Under the pieces are notes generated by a model, which worked only from the letters and a program-made list of their open reading frames with translations, did no database searches and was not told the origin of the DNA. The position numbers and the translations under genes are program-made. This document shows positions 56,680 through 64,000 of a stretch of DNA of 64,000 bases, in pieces; positions within the stretch are counted from its first letter, which is position 1, and the number at the start of each line of letters is the position of its first letter. The stretch is from the NCBI RefSeq assembly GCF_015482775.1, contig NZ_CP058214.1, forward strand, positions 3,028,501-3,092,500, in the 5' to 3' direction. The DNA comes from Kaustia mangrovi (lineage in GTDB: Bacteria > Pseudomonadota > Alphaproteobacteria > Rhizobiales > Im1).

Positions 56680-56782
56680 CGCCTTGCGAGGCGTGCGGCA
56701 GGCAGCGCCGCGAGGCAGGAGGCGCGGCGGTCCGCAAGCGATGGCGTCGGTTATGGCGTGACCTTCGAGCGTCCGTCCGCCG

Positions 56783-58044
56783 TCAGCGTCCGCAGGCCAT
56801 CGCGCGCTGAAGAAGGAAGGCCTTCTCTCGTGCGTTGCGCGTGAGGGCCGCGGCGCGCTCGAACGCGTCTCTGGCTTCGGCGAGCCGGCCGGCCCGGAAG
56901 AGGAAGTCCCCCTCGCGGCGGGAAGCGGCGCATAGCCGTCAAGCGCCGGGGCCCGTTCGATCTCGCCGAGCAGCGCCAGGCCGGCCTCCGGGCCGAAGGC
57001 CATGCTGTGGGCCACGGCCCGGTTGAGATCGACCACCGGCGAGGGCATGACCTCGCGCAGCGTGTCGTAGAGCGCCGCGATCCTCCTCCAGTCGGTGTCT
57101 TCCGCCGTGCGGGCCCTGGCATGGCAGGCGGCGAGCGCGGCCTGGAGGGTATAGGGTCCGGCGGCGCCGCCCAGCGCCTCGGCACGGTCGAGGGCGGCGA
57201 GGCCCCTGCCGATCAGCAACCGGTCCCAGTGGGCGCGGTTCTGTTCGGTCAGCGGGACGAGCGCGCCGTCCGGGCCCGTGCGCGCGGCAAGGCGCGACGC
57301 CTGGATCTCCATGAGCGAGAGAAGGCCGAAGACTTCCGGCTCGTCGGGGAGCGCGGCGGCCAGGATGCGGCCCAGGCGTTGGGCTTCCGCGCACAGGGCG
57401 GGCCGGATCAGGTCCTCGCCGGCGGTCGCCGCATAGCCCTCGTTGAAGATCAGATAGATCACCTCCAGCACGGAGGCGAGACGCTCCCTGCGATCCTCGC
57501 CGCGCGGCACCGCGAAGGTCAGGCCGGCAGTGCGGAGCGTCTTCTTGGCCCGGACGATGCGCTGCGCGATGGTCGCCTCCTTCGACAGGAAGGCGCGGGC
57601 GATCTCGTCCGTGGTCAGCCCGCCGATCAGGCGCAGCGTGATCGCCGCGCGGGCCTCCGGCGACACGATCGGGTGGCAGGCGGCGAAGATCAGGCCCAGG
57701 AGCTCGTCGCCGAGGTCGTCGTCGAGCGCCGTCTCGATGGCGTCGGCGGTCTCGCCGGTCCGCTCCTCGAGGTCGCGGCCGAGCTCGGCATGCTTGCGCG
57801 CGAGCATCCGGTCGCGGCGGAAGCCGTCGATGGCCCGGCGCCTGGCCGTGGCCATCAGCCAGGCGCCGGGATTGTCCGGGATACCGGTTTTCGGCCAGGC
57901 GTCGAGCGCCGTCACCAGCGCGTCCTGCGCCAGCTCCTCCGCCTGGTCGATGTCGCGCACCAGCCGGGCGAGCCCCGCAACGAGCCTTGCCCGCTCGATC
58001 CGGAAGACCGTCTCGATTGCCTTGTGCGTCTCGCTCGCCGCCAT
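56783..58044 (-). pseudogene. ECF-like sigma factor (SigJ/DUF6596 type) with C-terminal frameshift
   Basis: Residues 1-375 are an intact sigma factor: region 2 VRDIDQAEELAQDALVTALDAWP..PGAWLMATARRRAIDGFRR, region 4 LRLIGGLTTDEIARAFLSKEATIAQRIVRAKKTLR, then the TPR-like C-domain. After ALDGYAPLPAA, near 56920-56926, homology moves to another frame: EGDFLFRAGRLAEARDAFERAAAL continues to a stop at 56783-56785. One missing base restores a 420-residue protein of normal family length. As given, the first frame runs on as nonfamily sequence into the YbaK gene. It may be a sequencing error, a phase-variable site or true decay; the sigma domains are intact either way. It pairs with the YCII gene downstream in coordinates. 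Confidence 0.75.
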
Positions 58045-58058
58045 GGGCCCGGATTATA

Positions 58059-58103
58059 GCGCTTTCAGGAAAAGTGGAGACCACTTTTCCGGTTCGAAAG
58101 CGC
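58059..58103. repeat. Double-stem palindromic repeat
   Basis: Outer arms GCGCTTTC/GAAAGCGC (58059-58066 with 58096-58103) enclose inner arms GGAAAAGTGG/CCACTTTTCC (58068-58077 with 58081-58090). It lies just upstream of the sigma-factor start. Its GGAAAAGTGGAGACC core is related to part of the cluster at 32166-32189. Similar elements are abundant in Rhizobiales genomes. Confidence 0.75.
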
Positions 58104-58197
58104 GGCATTTCAGGGGCCGTGCCCATTGCGGGGCAAGCCGCGGCCGGCTTGCCGGGGGCGCTGGAGCGGGCCCGCCGGGCGCGAGGCCCGCATGGGC

Positions 58198-58620
58198 TCA
58201 CCTGTTCTTGGTCTTGTCTTGGACCCGGCCGTGGATCGCCTCGGCGTCCGGCGTCATGATCTCCTCGAAGTCGGAGAGCTCGTACACCGGGCGGATCTCG
58301 ATCTCGCTCGGGCCCGGCATCGGATTGGGGCAGCGCTTGACCCACTCCACGGCCTCCGCCATGTCCTTCACCTCCCACAGCCAGTAGCCGGCGACCAGCT
58401 CGCGGGTCTCCGCGAACGGCCCGTCGATGACGGCACGCCCGGGCCCGTCGAAGGCCACGCGCTTGCCTTGCGAGGACGGCTTCAGACCGTCGCCGGCCAG
58501 CATGATGCCGGCATTCACCAGCTCCTCGTTGTACTTGCCCATCTCCTCCAGCAGCGCCGACGATGGCATGATGCCTTCTTCGGAGTCTTTCGTCGCCTTC
58601 ACGAAAACCATGACACGCAT
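58198..58620 (-). CDS. YCII-domain (YciI/DGPF) protein
   Basis: A 140-residue protein: MRVMVFVKATKDSEEG start, GDGLKPSSQGKRVAFDGPGRAVIDGPFAETRELVAGYWLWEVKDMAEAVEWVKRCP, with the DGPF motif of this branch. These ferredoxin-like-fold proteins are very often encoded next to ECF sigma factors of the type found directly downstream here, and probably act with them, though the mechanism is not established. A single C-terminal basic tail (KTKNR) ends it. The two genes are 153 bases apart with a palindrome between. Confidence 0.9.
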   Translation of the reverse strand: MRVMVFVKATKDSEEGIMPSSALLEEMGKYNEELVNAGIMLAGDGLKPSSQGKRVAFDGPGRAVIDGPFAETRELVAGYWLWEVKDMAEAVEWVKRCPNPMPGPSEIEIRPVYELSDFEEIMTPDAEAIHGRVQDKTKNR

Positions 58621-58779
58621 TGTCTTTCTCCCATGAATGATGAGTGAGGGAGGCCACCCTTGGTCCTCCTGCCCATACGACGAACGAGCGCCGGCGAGAT
58701 CGACAGCTCGCGGAAATTTTTCTCGGAGGAGGCACGGTCGGCAGCCTGCTCCTCCTGCCGTGAGGCCTGGCGGCGGCGG

Positions 58780-59445
58780 TCAGCCGCGGTCTGCCTCGCT
58801 CGCATGCAGCCCGACCAGGCGCGACAGCAGGAGGACGGTGTAGAGAACGCCGAGGATCGCCTCGAAGGCGGCGAAGGCCTGGGCATAGAAGCCGGTCGGC
58901 GTGATGTCGCCATATCCCACCGTGGTCAGCGTGACATAGCTGTAATAGATCATCTGCTGCCAGGTGATCGCGGCCCCCGACGAGGTGGCGAACGATCCCG
59001 GCGCCAGCCATTCGATGGTCGCGAAGACCGCGGAGAAGGCGGAGCCGAGGACGAGATAGAGCGACGTCGCCGCCAGCACGACATCCGTCATCACGGTCCG
59101 CGCCTGGAAGGTGTAGCGCGCGAGCACGGCGATCATGACGCCGTGATAGGCCATGGAGGTCAGATAGACCGCGAGCGCCGCCGCCGGGCCCGGCGCGTAG
59201 GAATTGGCCAGCCCGGCGATGAAGACCGCGAGGCCGGACAGGGCCGCGCCCGTGCGGTACGCCCGGCTGGCGCTCAGCGCCCAGGTCCCGGCCACGAAGA
59301 TCGTGGCATAGAAGAGATAGAACAGGGCCGGCCACGCGCCCCCGGCAGCCGACAGCGGATAGGTCAGATTGTGGATCAGGATCGCCGCCAGCAGCGCGCC
59401 GGTGGTGGCGACGCCGCGTGTGCGGGAACGGGCCGCGCGGTCCAT
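58780..59445 (-). CDS. Two-pore-domain-style potassium ion channel (Ion_trans_2)
   Basis: A 221-residue membrane protein with about six spans. The C-terminal pair brackets a pore loop with selectivity filter TTVGYGDITP (T175-G179), the K+-channel signature. The N-terminal four spans lack the charged S4 of voltage-gated channels. There is no RCK domain. The ATG 59445 follows GAGTAGAGAG and is used because the preceding in-frame residues are not membrane-like and overlap the LtrA gene. Four bases separate it from the LtrA stop. Confidence 0.85.
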   Translation of the reverse strand: MDRAARSRTRGVATTGALLAAILIHNLTYPLSAAGGAWPALFYLFYATIFVAGTWALSASRAYRTGAALSGLAVFIAGLANSYAPGPAAALAVYLTSMAYHGVMIAVLARYTFQARTVMTDVVLAATSLYLVLGSAFSAVFATIEWLAPGSFATSSGAAITWQQMIYYSYVTLTTVGYGDITPTGFYAQAFAAFEAILGVLYTVLLLSRLVGLHASEADRG

Positions 59446-59449
59446 CTCT

Positions 59450-60631
59450 CTACTCTTCGTGCCAGGGCTGGCGGGCGCCGGCGGCCAGCGCCAGCAGGAC
59501 CAGGAGCACGCCCAGCCCCAGCGACAATCCGGACAGGTGCAGCGAGAAGACGGCCGCGCACCAGGCCGCAATCGCCGCCGCCGCGAGGAGATAGGGCAGC
59601 GGCACCCGCTTCGCCATCGTCCGGTGGAAGAGCGCGCTGCCTGCCAGGAACAGGACCGGGCCGGCCCCGGCGACGAGGACGGTCGGGAGGCGGGCCGCCT
59701 CGGCGGGGTGGGCCACGATCTGCTCGATCATGACCGCGACGACGATCGCGCCGCACACCATGATGCCATGCGCATAGGCAAGCCCCGCGCGGGCCATACG
59801 CGTATGGTCGGAGGCCTGGACGAAGGCGTGCTCGCCGGTCTCCGTTGTGTGGATGAAATAGAGCCACCAGAAGGCGACGATGATGAGAAAGCCGGTCGCC
59901 GCGGCCAGGATCACCGGCGCACCGAGCGGCTGGCTGACCAGCATGGCCCCCAGAAGCAGGATAGATTCGCCGAGCGCGATGATGAAGACCTGCTGGTTGC
60001 GCTCCAGGAGATGGGCGCCGCGAAGCGGCCAGGACTCCATCGGCGTAGAGCCGGCGCCCGGCAGCCAGAAGCCGGCATAGGGCGCCGCATAGTCGACCAG
60101 GACGGCGGCGAGCCACAGGCCGACCCGGGCCTCGGGCCAGACCACGCCGGCAATCCACAACAGGCCGGACAGGCCGCTCCACGCCCCGAGCTGGGCATAG
60201 TTGCGCCCCATCCGCCGGCCGCGGAACGCCAGCGCCATGTAGCCGGCGCGCAGCAGGCCCATGACGACATAGGCGCCGACGAACAGCGCCGCCCGGTCGG
60301 AATAGGCCGACGGCATCGCGATCGCCATGAGAAGCGCGCAGGCCATGAGCGCCACCATGAGCAGCCGGCCATTACGGTGATCGGGGTCGATCCAGTTGGT
60401 CGCCCAGGCCGTGTAGTTCCAGCCCCACCAGACCGCGGCGAACAGCGTCGCGGCCTCCAGCGCTCCGAGCCAGCTCTGGTGCGCCAGCAGGAAGTGCGAG
60501 AGCTGGATGATCGAGAAGACGTAAACGAGGTCGAAGAACAGCTCCATATTGGTGACGCGGGGCGTCTCGCCCTCGGGCAGGTCACGCAGGGCGTCCGTCG
60601 GAACGAGGCGGGCAAGAAGGGTCTGGCTCAT
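59450..60631 (-). CDS. Low temperature requirement protein A (LtrA) family membrane protein
   Basis: A 393-residue protein with about 12 spans. The N-terminal NMELFFDLVYVFSIIQLSHFLLAH followed by WWGWNYTAWATNWIDPDHRNGRLLM is the LtrA signature, and LGESILLLGAMLVSQPL is conserved in the family. LtrA was first linked to low-temperature growth in Listeria; biochemical function is unknown. It is in an operon-like arrangement with the K+ channel gene downstream, four bases away. Confidence 0.92.
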   Translation of the reverse strand: MSQTLLARLVPTDALRDLPEGETPRVTNMELFFDLVYVFSIIQLSHFLLAHQSWLGALEAATLFAAVWWGWNYTAWATNWIDPDHRNGRLLMVALMACALLMAIAMPSAYSDRAALFVGAYVVMGLLRAGYMALAFRGRRMGRNYAQLGAWSGLSGLLWIAGVVWPEARVGLWLAAVLVDYAAPYAGFWLPGAGSTPMESWPLRGAHLLERNQQVFIIALGESILLLGAMLVSQPLGAPVILAAATGFLIIVAFWWLYFIHTTETGEHAFVQASDHTRMARAGLAYAHGIMVCGAIVVAVMIEQIVAHPAEAARLPTVLVAGAGPVLFLAGSALFHRTMAKRVPLPYLLAAAAIAAWCAAVFSLHLSGLSLGLGVLLVLLALAAGARQPWHEE

Positions 60632-60746
60632 GGTGCGATGCCGGTCCGGTGTGTCGTCCTTGGCCGTCAGCCTAACCCCGAAGGCCGTGTTCGCCGAAAC
60701 GGCACGGTCCCGGGGCGCGGCGGGGTGTTCATGGGGGCGTGCCGTA

Positions 60747-60998
60747 TCATCGTTTGCGGGCCAGAAACAGCGCGACCGCCACCGGCACGACGAAGATCAC
60801 CGCGAAGATCGGCAGTTCCTCCATGAAGGAGTAGCCGGCCCGGGCAATGCCGATCCACATATTGATCGCGGCGCAGACGAACCAGACCGCGACGAAGGCC
60901 GGCAGCAGGCTGCGGACCGGGCGACCCGTCAGGCGGGCGAGAAGGACGGTGAGGGCCAGCAGCACCAGACCGCCCAGAATGACAAGAACCGTATGCAT
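60747..60998 (-). CDS. Small three-helix membrane protein
   Basis: An 83-residue protein with three hydrophobic segments (about residues 3-22, 32-49 and 60-79) ending in ARKR, so the C-terminus is probably cytoplasmic. No family is recognised with certainty. The start is the ATG preceded by GGAGAGGAGAGTG; the frame continues upstream without membrane character. It lies between LtrA and the SDR gene, on the same strand. Function unknown. Confidence 0.65.
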   Translation of the reverse strand: MHTVLVILGGLVLLALTVLLARLTGRPVRSLLPAFVAVWFVCAAINMWIGIARAGYSFMEELPIFAVIFVVPVAVALFLARKR

Positions 60999-61078
60999 TG
61001 CGCACTCTCCTCTCCAGGAGCCGGGGAATGGGGGCGGCCATGGCGCAACGGGGGTCGCCGCCGCCATGGCCGTCCGTG

Positions 61079-61858
61079 TCACTTCGTCGTGTAGCCGCCA
61101 TTGACGAGAATGGTCTGCCCGGTCATCCACCAGCCATCGGACACGAGGAAGCGGATCCAGGGCACGATATCCGCGATATCCGTCAACCCCGTCTTCGAAT
61201 AGGGCGAAAGCGCCGCCGCCGTCTTGTGATAGGCCACCGCGTCCTCGCCCTCGGCGGGATAGAAGAATGGGGTGTCCATCGGCCCCGGCCCGATCGCCGT
61301 CACGGAAATGCCGCGCTCGCCGAATTCCCTGGAGGCGGCGCGGGTGAAGTGCTCGACCGGCGCCTTCAGTCCGGCATAGGCCGCATAGAACGGCGTATAG
61401 GCGCCGAGCAGCGAGGTCACGAGCGTGCAGATCCTGCCGCCGTCATTGACGTGCCGGCCGGCCTCCTTGAGGAAGAAGAAGGCCGATTTGGCATTCACCG
61501 CGCTCATCGTGTCGAACTCGTCCTCGGTGATCTCCGCCATGGGCTTCTTGAGCACCATGCCGACCGTGTTGACGGCGATATCCGGCCGGCCGACCGCGGC
61601 GACCGTGTCGGCGAAGAGCCTCTCCACCGCGCCCGCCGTCGTCAGATCGGCCTGGAAGGCGACGGCCTCCGCGCCGGCGGCCTTCACGGCGGCGACGGTC
61701 TCTTCGGCCGCCGGCCGGGTGGCGTCGCTGTTGTAGTGGATCGCCACAGCCTTCGCGCCGTGGTCGGCAAGATCGCGGGCGAGAAGGCCGCCCAGATTCT
61801 TCGCGCCCCCGGCAATGAGGACGACCTTTCCCTGAAGACTGTTCGTGTTCGCCGACAT
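61079..61858 (-). CDS. Short-chain dehydrogenase/reductase (SDR)
   Basis: A 259-residue Rossmann enzyme. Cofactor motif VVLIAGGAKNLGGLLARDLA (residues 12-31) is a variant of TGxxxGxG; NTVGMV replaces NNAG; the catalytic YAAYAGLKAPVEHF has Y and K in the YxxxK arrangement, with a serine (SLLGAYTPF) 10-15 residues before. It therefore looks catalytically competent. Substrate unknown. It is divergent from a LysR gene, with a palindrome in the shared upstream region, and is most likely its target. Confidence 0.88.
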   Translation of the reverse strand: MSANTNSLQGKVVLIAGGAKNLGGLLARDLADHGAKAVAIHYNSDATRPAAEETVAAVKAAGAEAVAFQADLTTAGAVERLFADTVAAVGRPDIAVNTVGMVLKKPMAEITEDEFDTMSAVNAKSAFFFLKEAGRHVNDGGRICTLVTSLLGAYTPFYAAYAGLKAPVEHFTRAASREFGERGISVTAIGPGPMDTPFFYPAEGEDAVAYHKTAAALSPYSKTGLTDIADIVPWIRFLVSDGWWMTGQTILVNGGYTTK

Positions 61859-61967
61859 GTTCGGGTCCTTTCCGTGATGGTGCTGGGCCAGCAGAGGAGT
61901 GTTTGTGAGCAGGGACAGGATATTGATGGCTGAAACTGGATAAACCGGGCGTGCTTGACATCACCTG

Positions 61968-61980
61968 TCGAAAAATTCGA
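61968..61980. promoter_or_regulatory. Palindrome between SDR and LysR genes
   Basis: TCGAA-AAA-TTCGA is a perfect 5-bp dyad with a 3-base centre, ending 12 bases before the LysR start and about 110 bases from the SDR start. TTGACA occurs at 61955-61960. The position suits LysR autoregulation and control of the divergent SDR gene. Confidence 0.5.
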
Positions 61981-61992
61981 ACAATTAAGCCC

Positions 61993-62925
61993 ATGGACAA
62001 GGTTCGCCAGATGCAGGTCTTCATCCATGTGATGGAGAGCGGAAACTTCTCCAGGGCGGCGGAAGCGATGAACATGCCGCGCTCGACCGTATCCACGGTC
62101 ATCCAGGCGCTGGAGGACCGGCTGGGAACGCAACTGATCCACCGCACCACCCGCCGGGTGACGCCGACCCATGACGGCCTGCGGTTTCTCGAGACGGCGC
62201 GGGAGCTCGTGGAGGCGGTCGAGGCCAGCGAGCGGATGTTCCGCCCGCGCCCTGCCCAGGCGACGGGCCGCCTGCGTGTCGACATGCCGAGCCGGATCGG
62301 GCGCCGGATCGTGATCCCGGCCTTGCCCGGATTCTTGGCCGCGCATCCGCGTCTCGATCTGGAGCTGAGCACGACCGACCGGATGGTCGACATGGTCGGG
62401 GAGGGCGTGGACTGCGTCGTCCGGGTCGGCGAGCTGGCCGATTCCGCCCTGGTGTGCCGCAAGCTGGGCGACATCGCGCTGATCAACTGCGCGAGCCCGG
62501 ACTATCTCGCCCGCTACGGCACGCCCGAAGGGCTCGACGACCTGCCGCGCCACCATATGGTGAACTACGCCGTGCGCGCACCGTTTCCGGGGGCGGAATG
62601 GGAGTATGCCGACGGACGGGCGGTCCGCGCCGTGCCGATGGGAAGCCTGGTCACGGTGGACAATGCGGAGGCCTATATCGCCGCGGCCCGCGCCGGGCTG
62701 GGGCTGATCCAGATCCCTGAATTCGACGTTCGCGATCTGTTGGCGGAAGGGGCGCTTGTCGATGTCCTGGCGCGATACCGCCCGCCGGCCATGCCGCTGT
62801 CCTTCCTTTACGCGAGGCGCCGCAATCTGCCCGCGCGCATCAGGGTGTTCCAGAGCTGGATCGGCGACCTGCTGGTCGCGCGCGGCGTGTTGCCAGCGTC
62901 CGGCGGGGCGCGCGGCGGTCCGTGA
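61993..62925 (+). CDS. LysR family transcriptional regulator (SDR-linked)
   Basis: A 310-residue regulator with the helix-turn-helix MDKVRQMQVFIHVMESGNFSRAAEAMNMPRSTVSTVIQALEDRLG (residues 1-45) and ligand domain (GRLRVDMPSRIGRRIVIPALPGFLAAHP). The start is at ATG 61993, directly before the DNA-binding domain as in its family; upstream in-frame residues would overlap the candidate operator. In this LysR branch, control of a divergent SDR or quinone-reductase gene is usual. Confidence 0.9.
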   Translation: MDKVRQMQVFIHVMESGNFSRAAEAMNMPRSTVSTVIQALEDRLGTQLIHRTTRRVTPTHDGLRFLETARELVEAVEASERMFRPRPAQATGRLRVDMPSRIGRRIVIPALPGFLAAHPRLDLELSTTDRMVDMVGEGVDCVVRVGELADSALVCRKLGDIALINCASPDYLARYGTPEGLDDLPRHHMVNYAVRAPFPGAEWEYADGRAVRAVPMGSLVTVDNAEAYIAAARAGLGLIQIPEFDVRDLLAEGALVDVLARYRPPAMPLSFLYARRRNLPARIRVFQSWIGDLLVARGVLPASGGARGGP

Positions 62926-63082
62926 CGGCCACATGCCCCGATCTCTCCGGGACCGCTGGGGCCCGGACGGCGGTCGTATCCGGGGCGTGGGCGGATATCG
63001 CGTCGACATCGCCCAGCGCCCCTCTTGAAGGTCTCTGCCGTCTCTCACGGGGCAGTGTGCGGCGGCCTTGGCAGGCCCCGGA

Positions 63083-63529
63083 TCACTCCCCGCTCTCGGC
63101 GGACTTGCAGGTGCCGTAGGCGGTCAGGACCGTATGATCGGATGCGGTGACGAAGGTCGTCTTGCCGCTGCTCATCGAGCTCTGAATCGTCCAGCCCACG
63201 GGACCGCTGACACCCTGCATGACGAGGCTGTCGCCCGCCTGGGCCAGGGCGCGGACCGTCGTGATATGCGGCAGTCCGCCCGGACCGGTGGCGGCGATGA
63301 TGCGCTTCTCGAAATGGAAGAGGAAGCGGGCCGGCAGCGGCAGGTCGCCAAGATTGTCCGTCGGCTCGCAGGTCGACGCGTCCTTGCAGAGAACGGCCTT
63401 GTCGAAGGTGCAGGTGGCCGGGTGCGGGGCTGCCGCGCCCTCGGCTTCCTGGATCGCGTCCTCGGCCTGTGCGAGGCCGGCGGAGCCGATCAGGGCAGCC
63501 GCCGCGAGAAGAGGTGAAAGCTTGTGCAT
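63083..63529 (-). CDS. Hypothetical exported protein
   Basis: A 148-residue protein with a clear signal peptide (MHKLSPLLAAAALIGSAGLAQA, cleavage before EDA). The mature part has three or four cysteines (CTFDKAVLCKDASTCEPTDN and a C-terminal YGTC), suggesting disulfides, and an interior of beta-strand character (RFLFHFEKRIIAATG, SLVMQGVSGPVGWTIQ). No family is recognised with confidence. Probably periplasmic. Single gene. Confidence 0.7.
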   Translation of the reverse strand: MHKLSPLLAAAALIGSAGLAQAEDAIQEAEGAAAPHPATCTFDKAVLCKDASTCEPTDNLGDLPLPARFLFHFEKRIIAATGPGGLPHITTVRALAQAGDSLVMQGVSGPVGWTIQSSMSSGKTTFVTASDHTVLTAYGTCKSAESGE

Positions 63530-63625
63530 ACTTCGGTTCCCCAAAAATACGGCGCGGTCCAGGCGAGAGACGTCGCACTTGCCGCGGGTGGGTTCGTCAG
63601 GCAGTCGATTGCCGATAGCGCGCGC

Positions 63626-63928
63626 TCAGCGCCGGCAGGGCGGATAGGGCGCATAGCCACAGGGCTGCGGTGCCGGATAGGCCGGATAGGCCGGGTAGTA
63701 GACAGGCGGCGGGGGCGGGGGATAGGCGCCGTAATAGTAATACTTGGCCCTGGGGTGGCTCTTCTTCGTGGAGCTGAGCGCCGCGCCCAGCACGGCACCG
63801 CCGACCAGCGCGCCCACGACGGATCCTGTGTGGCTGTGATGCGCCCTGGCCTGTGTCGGGGCGAGCGCGACGGCAGACGAGGCCAGCACGCCTGCCACCG
63901 CGAAAACACCGATCATCTTCCGACTCAT
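63626..63928 (-). CDS. Small exported Tyr/Pro-rich protein
   Basis: A 100-residue protein: signal peptide (MIGVFAVAGVLASSAVALAPTQARA), a glycine-rich membrane-like stretch (GSVVGALVGGAVLGAALSS) and a low-complexity C-terminus rich in Tyr and Pro (YYYYGAYPPPPPP, then PAYPAYPAP) with two cysteines. Proteins of this build are common in Rhizobiales and probably stay in the envelope; no function is known. The ATG follows GGGGAACC. Confidence 0.65.
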   Translation of the reverse strand: MSRKMIGVFAVAGVLASSAVALAPTQARAHHSHTGSVVGALVGGAVLGAALSSTKKSHPRAKYYYYGAYPPPPPPVYYPAYPAYPAPQPCGYAPYPPCRR

Positions 63929-64000
63929 TGATAGGTTCCCCTTCTTCACGTCATATCGGATGGGCAAGACGGGGGCGGGCGCCCCTCATACAGAGCTTTC

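Overview
The window is GC-rich, densely coding DNA that looks like an alphaproteobacterial chromosome, most probably Hyphomicrobiales (Rhizobiales). The basis is gene content (DUF1127 and DUF992 proteins, Omp31-like porin, CerR-type TetR regulator, EF-G-like paralogue) and the style of the intergenic palindromes. No 16S rRNA is present, so genus is not determined. There is no IS element, integrase, phage module or CRISPR array.

Layout. 1-6.9 kb: a cut-off ArgE-like deacetylase, an M20 amidohydrolase and a peptide-type ABC importer (binding protein, two permeases, fused double ATPase). 7.0-10 kb: an APC permease and a HisC-like aminotransferase. 10.1-13.9 kb: an acyl-CoA ligase/acyl-CoA dehydrogenase/cyclase-family operon bracketed by two copies of one 72-bp palindrome. 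14-20.6 kb: small membrane proteins, a possible small RNA, a SAF-domain dehydrogenase, an ArsR regulator, an FAD monooxygenase and an aspartate aminotransferase. 20.6-24.8 kb: a tungstate/molybdate uptake locus (HTH plus binding-protein regulator, ModA, TupA, TupC, TupB). The molybdoenzyme MsrP follows at 27.9 kb, after an unusual EF-G paralogue. 29-36.6 kb: LysR, thioredoxin reductase, an Lrp regulator, an overlapping MBL hydrolase/nucleotide cyclase pair, two methyltransferases and an alpha-carbonic anhydrase. 36.7-40.4 kb: an ABC-2 exporter operon (permease, ATPase, HlyD-like lipoprotein) with its TetR regulator and tandem operators. 40.6-45.4 kb: LysR/pirin/FMN reductase, a porin, a 2OG-Fe(II) dioxygenase coupled to MsrA.

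A tRNA-Ser(GGA) at 45.57 kb marks a change of texture. Beyond it lies a less GC-rich SEC-C protein carrying what I read as a PD-(D/E)XK nuclease core, then a run of accessory catabolic and regulatory genes: a 3-hydroxyaspartate aldolase-like enzyme, an HxlR regulator divergent from a tautomerase/truncated globin/cupin operon, an NSS transporter, and an AraC regulator. The AraC gene lies between a class IV aminotransferase gene and an FAH-hydrolase/YbaK operon, both preceded by the same 19-nt sequence. 56.8-64 kb: an ECF-like sigma factor with an apparent C-terminal frameshift, its YCII partner, a K+ channel, LtrA, an SDR with a divergent LysR gene, and small secreted proteins.

Recurring themes are uptake and catabolism of peptides, amino acids and acyl acids, Mo/W acquisition, and repair of oxidative damage (MsrA, MsrP, TrxB, pirin, quinone reductase). 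The strongest candidates for something undescribed are the SEC-C/nuclease-like protein next to the tRNA, the duplicated AraC site, two putative small RNAs, and the EF-G paralogue lacking the catalytic histidine.
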